Of a DNA stretch of 20,409 bases, positions 14,858-20,409 are shown piece after piece. Within the stretch, counting starts at the first letter, position 1, and every line of letters begins with the position of its first letter. This stretch comes from an uncultured Caryophanales bacterium (GTDB taxonomy: Bacteria; Bacillota_I; Bacilli_A; RFN20; CAG-826): NCBI GenBank assembly GCA_946622925.1, contig CAMOQM010000004.1, positions 1 through 20,409 of the forward strand, written 5' to 3'. The position numbers and the translations under genes are program-made. The notes under the pieces are model-generated. The model searched no databases and was not told where the DNA came from. It saw only the letters and a program-made list of their open reading frames with translations.

Positions 14858-16056
14858 TGAAAAAACGCCTTTCCAAAGAAGAATTAGCGGAAATCCAGAA
14901 AAACTTCCCTCCTAGGATTGAATACCAAGAGGGCAAAGACCCCGTATTGTCCATCCGCCACGTCGATATCACCTTCGGCTCAGGCCGGAAGGTCTTCAAA
15001 GCCGTCAGCGATGCCAACTTCGACATCTACAAAGGCGAAACCGTTTCCCTTGTAGGTGAATCTGGTTCTGGCAAGACTACTATTGGCCGTGCCATCGTCC
15101 GTATCAACCCTTGCTCCGCCGGTGCCATCTATTTCAAAGGCAACAAGATTTCCGGAAAGATCAAAGTCGACAAGGAACATGTTGCCAAATTGGACAAAAT
15201 CGCCAAAGAGAAAGCCGAAGAGGCCAGCAAAGCCAAAGAAGCCTTGAAACAAGCCAAAGCTTCTGGCAAAGAAGCCGAAATCGAAAAAGCCGCCGCCGAG
15301 TGCGAAAAAGCCATAAACGAGTTGGTTGAAGCTAGGCGCGAAGCCGGAATCGCTAGACACCCTAACAAAGAAGTCGTCAGGAAGATCCAAATGATATTCC
15401 AGGACCCGGCCGCCTCCTTAAACGAACGCGCCACCATCGAATACATCATCTCCGAAGGTTTGATCAACTTCAAAATGTTCAAGTCCGAGGAAGAACGTAT
15501 CCAGAAGGTCGAAAACATCATTAAGGAAGTAGGGTTATTGCCTGAACACCTTACCCGTTATCCCCACGAGTTCTCCGGTGGCCAGCGTCAGCGTGTCGGT
15601 ATCGCCCGTAGTATCGTCATGGAACCCGAATTCATCGTGGCCGACGAACCAATCTCCGCCCTTGACGTGTCTATCCGTGCCCAAGTATTGAACCTCTTGA
15701 AGAAGTTCCAAAGGGAAAAGGGGCTTACCTACCTCTTCATCGCCCACGACTTATCCATCGTCCGTTATATCTCGGATAGGATCGTCGTCATCCACTTAGG
15801 GAAGATCGTCGAGGTTGCCCCAACCGAGGAACTATTCGCCCATCCCCTTCATCCCTACACGAAGTCGCTTATGTCGGCTATCCCTATCCCCGATCCGATA
15901 TTAGAGAAGAACAAAGAACTCTTCGTTTATGATAAGGAAGCCCACTCTTATGGTCCTGAAGATAATCCATCCTTGGTCGATATAGGCAATGGACACTTCG
16001 TATTCGGAACCGAAGCCGAAATCGAAGCCTACAAGAAGGAAAGGGAAGGCAGATAA
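14857..16056 (+). CDS. oppF: Oligopeptide ABC importer ATPase OppF/AmiF with a ~70-residue coiled-coil insertion
   Basis: Second cytoplasmic ATPase of the importer, 399 residues against about 310-330 usually. Walker A GESGSGKTT at 67-75, Q-loop MIFQDPAASLNERATI with Gln182, signature FSGGQRQR at 239-246, Walker B FIVADEP with Asp263-Glu264, switch His in FIAHDLSIV, and the family C-terminus HPYTKSLMSAIPIPDP. Between IYFKGNKISG and IARHPNKEVVRKIQM an Ala/Lys/Glu-rich helix pair (about 103-168) is inserted, at the same place in the fold as the large OppD insertion. Its ATG overlaps the oppD stop by one base, and AAGGAGG lies at the end of oppD, so the two ATPases are coupled in translation. Confidence 0.95.
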   Translation: MKKRLSKEELAEIQKNFPPRIEYQEGKDPVLSIRHVDITFGSGRKVFKAVSDANFDIYKGETVSLVGESGSGKTTIGRAIVRINPCSAGAIYFKGNKISGKIKVDKEHVAKLDKIAKEKAEEASKAKEALKQAKASGKEAEIEKAAAECEKAINELVEARREAGIARHPNKEVVRKIQMIFQDPAASLNERATIEYIISEGLINFKMFKSEEERIQKVENIIKEVGLLPEHLTRYPHEFSGGQRQRVGIARSIVMEPEFIVADEPISALDVSIRAQVLNLLKKFQREKGLTYLFIAHDLSIVRYISDRIVVIHLGKIVEVAPTEELFAHPLHPYTKSLMSAIPIPDPILEKNKELFVYDKEAHSYGPEDNPSLVDIGNGHFVFGTEAEIEAYKKEREGR

Positions 16057-16057
16057 G

Positions 16058-17374
16058 ATGCCTGAAGAAGAAAAACCCAATCCTAACGTCCTCGACGGTT
16101 CCGATTACCCTCTCTCGGAAGAGCTGGAAAAGGAACGGCGGAAGACCGAAATACCGGTCCATGGACGGCGTATGGGCATCCGCATCGCGGCCTTCGTCGT
16201 TGTGCTAGGGGTGGCCATCACGTTCATATCGTTAGGGATTGCCGGCTTCTTCACCGGTTCTACCGGGATTCAGGAAATAACCGTTAATTCCGATAAGGAA
16301 CAGGGACTCCGTTATGGCAAGGGTTATCACCTCCTCTATAACATCACCGGTTCCCAATTCGAAACCAACGGTAAAATCAGAGCCATCCGCGGTATCTATA
16401 CCGAAGTGATGAAAGATTCGTATCGCCTATTCGATGAATATAACGATTATGCCGATATTACTTCCATCCATTATCTCTCCACCCATCCAGATACCGATGT
16501 GACCGTCGATCCGCGGTTATACTCGGCACTAAAGGAAATCTATGAAGACGAAAGCAGTCGGCCCTTCTTATTCCAAAGCCCATATAAGGAAGTTTGGGAT
16601 ACGCTAATGGTTGGGCCAAACGAAGGATTAAGCCTCTATGACCCCTCCGTTTATAAACCCAATGCCGATTATCTTGACTCTTATGCCTCCATCTTAAATG
16701 GGGATGACCCATTCACCTTGACGTTTAAGGATAATAACGTCATCACCTTCCACGCTCCGGCCGCCTATTCACCCTGGGCCATCGCCTACGAATATAACGG
16801 CCCTTCGCTTAGCCTTGGACTATTGAAAGATGCCTATAGGATAAGCATGGCTGGCCAAAAGCTCCTTAATGAGGGGTTATCGGAAGGCGTCATGATGTCG
16901 GAAGAGGGTTCTAGCCTATCCTTAGGCGGATTAAGTAACGTAGCCGAAAACGTATATGCCTATGAAACGGCTAAGGGCTATGTGGCTGGCGTCCTTACCT
17001 TTGGTGGGACCACTAGCATAGCCAACCTCCATCTGGTGCCAATTGGATCAACCCACGATCCATATGCCTACACCTTGAAAAATGGGGAAACCCAATTGAG
17101 GAGAAACCTGCTAATTGACCCAACTAGCGGTTATCCCTATTCGGGACTTACCTCTCTTAGGCTAGAGGGGAATACCCTTGAAATAGCCAAAGTTAAGGTT
17201 GCGGCCTTGAAGATGTTGGCCGCATCCTCGAATGTCGATGCCTTAGCCAAAGGCTCGCCTTACTCGCCTATCTATGCCAAAGCGGAAGAAGAATTAACCA
17301 TTCATCTCCCCGTGGCAAAGAAGGATAAATTCATCCTAATGACCGAAAAAAACACTAAGGTCGAATCCTATTAG
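16058..17374 (+). CDS. Membrane-anchored ApbE-like protein, probably lacking the classic active site
   Basis: 438 residues, ATG one base after the oppF stop; a longer frame starting inside oppF was rejected. Residues 1-40 are charged and cytoplasmic, 41-65 one membrane helix, the rest extracellular. The outer part follows the order of ApbE (FAD:protein FMN transferase) domains: a helix with LFDEYNDYADITSIHYL, then VTVDPRLYSALKEIYE (usually 'v.vs.el...l..A'), LSLGLLKDAYRI around Lys257 (usually 'DLGgiaKGyavD'), and NLLIDPTSGYPYSGLTSLRL around Asp354 (usually 'hIiDP.TG.P....'). Glycines of the flavin-binding motif and the late Asp/Thr metal site are not evident (AKVKVAALKML instead of the usual 'aDalsTalf'). 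It may be a non-catalytic relative with a binding or scaffold role. Its place in the opp operon suggests a link to the importer, but this is inference. Confidence 0.6.
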   Translation: MPEEEKPNPNVLDGSDYPLSEELEKERRKTEIPVHGRRMGIRIAAFVVVLGVAITFISLGIAGFFTGSTGIQEITVNSDKEQGLRYGKGYHLLYNITGSQFETNGKIRAIRGIYTEVMKDSYRLFDEYNDYADITSIHYLSTHPDTDVTVDPRLYSALKEIYEDESSRPFLFQSPYKEVWDTLMVGPNEGLSLYDPSVYKPNADYLDSYASILNGDDPFTLTFKDNNVITFHAPAAYSPWAIAYEYNGPSLSLGLLKDAYRISMAGQKLLNEGLSEGVMMSEEGSSLSLGGLSNVAENVYAYETAKGYVAGVLTFGGTTSIANLHLVPIGSTHDPYAYTLKNGETQLRRNLLIDPTSGYPYSGLTSLRLEGNTLEIAKVKVAALKMLAASSNVDALAKGSPYSPIYAKAEEELTIHLPVAKKDKFILMTEKNTKVESY

Positions 17375-17391
17375 CAAAGGAGGAAAAAGAA

Positions 17392-17802
17392 ATGAAAAAG
17401 AACAAGAACCTCAGCAGAGCTTGGTTTTGGAGCTATGTCGTATTGATTTTTGGCGCCGCCCTAGCACCTTTGCTCGCGGTTAAGTTTTCGATGGCCCTTT
17501 CCATCGTGTTTATCGTTTTCGCGGTAATTACGTTAGGCCTTATCATCACCGCGAGGGTCTTATATACCAAGAATCGTCCCCTTTTCCCCTTCTTTGCCTT
17601 AAGTGCTCAAGGCTTGAATTCCCTATTGGTATTAATCGCGATGATCATGGAAATCATCCTTACCGCCCAGGGTCAACCGGCGGTCTATGCTTGGATTATA
17701 GGTTCGATTGGCGTGCTTTTGCTCATCTTTATCGATTATCAAACCATTATGGTTTCCAAAAAGATATTCAAAGGCGAGAAGATCATCGAAGGAAAACAAT
17801 AA
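17392..17802 (+). CDS. Small four-helix membrane protein, unknown function
   Basis: 136 residues with hydrophobic segments at about 10-30, 33-53, 62-90 and 97-118, a basic N-terminus (MKKNKNLSRAW) and a charged C-terminus (KKIFKGEKIIEGKQ), so both ends are likely cytoplasmic. No family recognised. AGGAGG lies 8 bases before ATG. The gene follows the ApbE-like gene by 17 bases and is the last of the peptide operon, directly before the terminator at 17810. It could be an accessory or stability factor for the importer, or an unrelated passenger. Confidence 0.8.
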   Translation: MKKNKNLSRAWFWSYVVLIFGAALAPLLAVKFSMALSIVFIVFAVITLGLIITARVLYTKNRPLFPFFALSAQGLNSLLVLIAMIMEIILTAQGQPAVYAWIIGSIGVLLLIFIDYQTIMVSKKIFKGEKIIEGKQ

Positions 17803-17809
17803 ATAGTCT

Positions 17810-17836
17810 AAGGCGTCGGGATACGGCGCCTTTTAT
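17810..17836 (+). terminator. Rho-independent terminator closing the opp operon
   Basis: AAGGCGTC (17810-17817) pairs with GGCGCCTT (17825-17832) over 8 positions including one G-T, with a 7-base loop GGGATAC, running into TTTTATATTC. It follows the last operon gene by 8 bases and precedes a new promoter. Confidence 0.8.
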
Positions 17837-17848
17837 ATTCTGGCCAAA

Positions 17849-17877
17849 TTGCCAAAAATAGGGCAGGAGGCTATAAT
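17849..17877 (+). promoter_or_regulatory. Strong sigma-A-type promoter of the PIN-protein operon
   Basis: TTGCCA (17849-17854) and a perfect TATAAT (17872-17877) are exactly 17 bases apart. Transcription would start near 17884, followed by AAAGGAG and ATG 17903. This is the best promoter match in the window and separates this operon from opp. Confidence 0.8.
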
Positions 17878-17902
17878 TGCGAAACGAAAGGAGAAAAACT
17901 AA

Positions 17903-19684
17903 ATGTATAGAGACGAGCAAATCGCCTCATCCCTAGCGAAGCTGTTCGACGCTTACGACTATGCGATGATCGACACTTGCTCGATGATGGAAGAATCCTT
18001 CCCCACCTGGTTGGAGACTTTCGAGAAAAGCAAAAAATACTCGCTCCAATTTCACCCCCTTATCGTCTTGAAACAATGCGTTCAAGAACTAAAGAAACAT
18101 AGCAAAGGGAAAATCTTAGAAAAGAAGAGAACGGCGAAATTGGCCTTGGAAATTCTAAAGACGGCGAAGAAAAACAAAACCATCGCCATCACAAGGTATA
18201 AATTAGGCAAAAGGAATTTCGGCGATCATGCCATTTTCTCGAAAGTAAACGACGATCACCTCGATTACAAAATACTTGTAATCACCCAGGACAAAGGACT
18301 TACTTCGGATATCTTAAAACTTAACGAGATGCTTTCCATTAACGGTAAGCCCGTCTCGGTCATGAAATTATCTAAAAACGCCGAACTAGTCCGTAACAAA
18401 GGCGTCATTGAGTCTTCCATTAAGAGCAAACCTAACAACCCCCAACTTACTTCGGTTATCACCAAGAAGGAGCACCCTCTGGTTATTTCCGATCGCCGCT
18501 TATCCGCGGTTATTTCTAATCCCAACTATCCTAAGGATAAGAAGATTAACGACGTTAAGTCGCAGCTTTCTTCCTTATCGAAAACCGACACCAAGATCAA
18601 AAAGGGCCTAACCCTTAATTATAGCGAGGATAAGCTTGCTTCTTGGTTAAACGAAAACGCCCCAAAGCGGGAAGATAGTAGAGCCCCTAAGGCCATCGTC
18701 AAAGTCGAGAGTCGCCCAATTGTGAAGGTCGAGGATAAGCCTGCTCCTATAAAGGAAAGCGAACCCCCTATGCCTAAAGCCAATACCTATGCTGGCGAGG
18801 CTAAGGAATTAAAGTCCGCTCTTTATGAAGCCGCCTTATCTTATGGCATCATAATCCATGATACGGGGGTCCCTTATTTACCTAATATCCATGGACCTAA
18901 AGATTTATCTTCCAAAGATCTTAACGCCATGGTGGCCGCCTATGAAAAAGGCGGTAAGAAACCTTTCGATTATAAAGATCTCCATTTTGAAGTTATTTTT
19001 AAGGATGGCCGTTATTATGTGACCATGTCCCTAAATAAGGTCAAGACCATCGTTGAGAATCCGCCTAAGGAAGAAAGGAAGAAGCCGGCTAAGATCGCTC
19101 CTGAAATCAAGCCTACTCCCGTTAAAAAGGAGGAGCCTAAGAAAGAAGAGCCTAAACCCGCGGCCAAGAAGGTTAAACAACCTAAACCCGAAGCTAAGCC
19201 CGCTCCCGCCAAGGAAGAGAAGAAACCCAAGGCTAAGGAAAAGCCAAAGGCTAATCCTGAGAAAGTTAAGCAACCGGTTAAGGCTGCACCTAGCAAGAAG
19301 GAAGAAGCCCCCGCTAAGAAAGAAGAGGCCGTTAAACCTGCTCCTAAGGCCGCTAAAGAGACGGCTAAGAAAGCTAAGCCTGAGGTTAAGGAAAATAAGC
19401 CTGCGCCAAAAGAAAAAGCTTCTAACGCCAAAGACGGAACTAAGCCTGAAGCGCCCAAAAAGGTTAGCCCCAAGCACCCTAAGGTATTGGAACAGGCTAA
19501 GCTTAACGATGCTAGGTTAATGGCGGTCATCCCCAATCCGACCTATTCTAACGAAAACAAGGCCAAGGACATCCAGGCCCAAATCGCCTTGCTTAGCAAA
19601 TTATCGAAAGACGAACTAGCCCAAATAAAGTTAGGTATCGATAATCTCAAAAAGACCTTAAAGGACCTATCCAATCCCAAATAA
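17903..19684 (+). CDS. PIN-domain protein with duplicated module and long Lys/Pro/Ala-rich arm
   Basis: 593 residues, soluble, no signal peptide. Residues 15-160 look like a PIN (metal-dependent RNase) domain with all four acidic positions: Asp24 in AMIDTCSMM, Glu62 in VLKQCVQELKK, Asp108 in NFGDHAIF, Asp130 in LVITQDKGLTSDIL. A module at about 190-240 (EHPLVISDRRLSAVISNPNY) reappears at the C-terminus, about 525-575 (HPKVLEQAKLNDARLMAVIP then NPTY). Between them are a compact domain at about 298-380 (ALSYGIIIHDTGVPYLPN, then DLHFEVIFKDGRYYVTMSL) and a basic low-complexity arm at about 385-520 built of Lys, Pro, Ala and Glu. AGGAG lies 9 bases before ATG. There is no antitoxin beside it, so a toxin role is not supported. 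RNA processing or ribosome-associated work is a guess. Confidence 0.75.
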   Translation: MYRDEQIASSLAKLFDAYDYAMIDTCSMMEESFPTWLETFEKSKKYSLQFHPLIVLKQCVQELKKHSKGKILEKKRTAKLALEILKTAKKNKTIAITRYKLGKRNFGDHAIFSKVNDDHLDYKILVITQDKGLTSDILKLNEMLSINGKPVSVMKLSKNAELVRNKGVIESSIKSKPNNPQLTSVITKKEHPLVISDRRLSAVISNPNYPKDKKINDVKSQLSSLSKTDTKIKKGLTLNYSEDKLASWLNENAPKREDSRAPKAIVKVESRPIVKVEDKPAPIKESEPPMPKANTYAGEAKELKSALYEAALSYGIIIHDTGVPYLPNIHGPKDLSSKDLNAMVAAYEKGGKKPFDYKDLHFEVIFKDGRYYVTMSLNKVKTIVENPPKEERKKPAKIAPEIKPTPVKKEEPKKEEPKPAAKKVKQPKPEAKPAPAKEEKKPKAKEKPKANPEKVKQPVKAAPSKKEEAPAKKEEAVKPAPKAAKETAKKAKPEVKENKPAPKEKASNAKDGTKPEAPKKVSPKHPKVLEQAKLNDARLMAVIPNPTYSNENKAKDIQAQIALLSKLSKDELAQIKLGIDNLKKTLKDLSNPK

Positions 19685-19699
19685 GAGAGGTGGGGGTTT

Positions 19700-20409
19700 A
19701 TGAGAAAGAACAAAACGATATCAGTATTGTTATTAAGTGGAGTATTAGCATCTACCCTGACTTCGTGCGGGATGGTTTCCTGCGCCTTTAACCCCATTAT
19801 CCCTATCATTTCCTCTGCGTCTTCCGAAGATGTCGAACTTACTGTGGAAGAAACGGTCGGATATTTCGTTAAGGCCGCGAGCAAATATGGTTCGGAAATA
19901 ACCTCGGATAGCATCTTTGAGCAATACGGTTCGGTTTTATCTAATAAAGGCAGCAACGCCACCATCTCGGATTTGGCCTTGCTTTCCTATTTCTGTTTTA
20001 AAGACAGGATGCCTGAACATATCGGGGCTAGGAAATTCGAAGCCTATTCCATTTCGATGAACTCCCGGGCTTTCTACCGGGTCTCCCGTTCCTCGACCCT
20101 TTATACCGCGTTGAAGTGGCTTACCGATAGAGGATTATTCGCCCCTAACCCCAATATGGTCCTGAATTTTGATTCCTCCATCACATTAAGCGGAGTGCAA
20201 CGGCAACTAGCCCGTTTCTACGCTTATATCGGCGGAAACGAAAAGGATGATTTCTTCACCACCGTGAATAAGGATTTCCTTTTTGAATCTTCTGATCTTC
20301 CCGATGTCGGACCCTTAGATAGCGCTTATGCCTCCAATCTAATCTCCCAAAAAAGGATTAGAGAATGGGCTAAAGCCCAATTTGATACCAATTTAGACGC
20401 CGGGGCCTT
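19700..20409 (+). CDS. Lipoprotein, probable M13 (PepO/neprilysin-like) metallopeptidase, 5' part
   Basis: The frame opens at ATG 19700 (GAGGTGGGGG upstream) and runs off the right edge; 236 residues are visible. Signal peptide MRKNKTISVLLLSGVLAST, then LTSCG with Cys23 as lipobox. Residues about 85-175 resemble an S-layer-homology-like repeat (ALKWLTDRGLFAPNPNM, then SITLSGVQRQLARF). KDDFFTTVNKDFL at 182-194 matches the opening motif of M13 peptidases (usually 'DDFy.yVNg.WL'), followed by an IREWAKAQFD helix. The zinc site (HExxH, ExxxD) would lie beyond the window, so the peptidase call is provisional. It starts 15 bases after the PIN gene and is co-transcribed with it. A secreted peptidase could feed the importer. 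Confidence 0.6.
   Translation, partial: MRKNKTISVLLLSGVLASTLTSCGMVSCAFNPIIPIISSASSEDVELTVEETVGYFVKAASKYGSEITSDSIFEQYGSVLSNKGSNATISDLALLSYFCFKDRMPEHIGARKFEAYSISMNSRAFYRVSRSSTLYTALKWLTDRGLFAPNPNMVLNFDSSITLSGVQRQLARFYAYIGGNEKDDFFTTVNKDFLFESSDLPDVGPLDSAYASNLISQKRIREWAKAQFDTNLDAGA

Noticed and set aside
15989..16057. Earlier start for the ApbE-like protein inside oppF
   Set aside because: It would overlap oppF by about 70 bases in another frame; ATG 16058, one base after the oppF stop and preceded by a purine-rich ribosome site, fits operon spacing.
17903..18340. PIN domain as toxin of a VapBC-type system
   Set aside because: No small antitoxin gene precedes or follows it; the upstream gene is a membrane protein behind a terminator, and the protein is far longer than VapC.
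19060..19470. Long open frames on both strands across the Lys/Pro/Ala-rich arm
   Set aside because: They are a by-product of the repetitive aag/cct/gcc codons of the PIN protein; none has a ribosome site or a protein-like composition.
1..20409. CRISPR array, tRNA, rRNA, prophage or insertion sequence
   Set aside because: No spaced direct repeats, cloverleaf, rRNA-like segment, transposase, integrase or phage gene was recognised on either strand.

Overview
The window is bacterial DNA of moderate G+C, read with the standard bacterial code. Trp is written TGG throughout, no gene contains an in-frame TGA, and of 14 visible stops 11 are TAA, 2 TAG and 1 TGA. Lipobox signal peptides followed by Ser-rich linkers, an Ami/Opp-type peptide importer like that of streptococci, a CcpA-type cre site, an XRE regulator with a membrane tail and Firmicutes-like promoters point to a Bacilli-type Firmicute, probably an uncultured gut lineage near Erysipelotrichia/Mollicutes. 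The lineage is an inference. There are no rRNA, tRNA, CRISPR or insertion-sequence features.

Layout. 1-482: the 3' end of a nitroreductase. 556-873 (-): a small AbrB/antitoxin-like protein with its own promoter, an operator-like perfect palindrome and a terminator. 1085-4936: two paralogous multi-pass membrane proteins in convergent orientation with no base between their stop codons. 5043-6326: a coiled-coil DUF2130-type protein. 6336-6977 (-): an XRE regulator with four membrane helices. 6978-7757: a long non-coding stretch with two inverted repeats, the remains of a BspA-like leucine-rich-repeat (LRR_5) gene, a cre box and the peptide-operon promoter. 7758-17802: the oligopeptide importer operon (binding lipoprotein, terminator, two permeases, two ATPases, an ApbE-like membrane-anchored protein, a small membrane protein), closed by a terminator at 17810. 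17849-end: a second operon with its own promoter, holding a PIN-domain protein with a long Lys/Pro/Ala-rich arm and a lipoprotein that looks like an M13 (PepO-like) metallopeptidase and runs off the window.

How they fit. The importer would capture peptides with the lipoprotein, pass them through OppB/OppC and use OppD/OppF for ATP hydrolysis. The terminator after oppA should leave much more binding protein than permease, and the cre box suggests carbon-source control. A secreted peptidase in the next operon would fit a peptide-scavenging life.

The most striking observations are: (1) the binding lipoprotein appears to be a natural circular permutation of an AmiA-type protein; (2) OppD carries an insertion of roughly 350 residues, and OppF a smaller one, at the same point of the ATPase fold; (3) three genes appear to have leaderless mRNAs, each with an extended -10 element 6-7 bases before the start codon; (4) the PIN protein has a novel architecture in which a duplicated module brackets a central domain and the basic arm.
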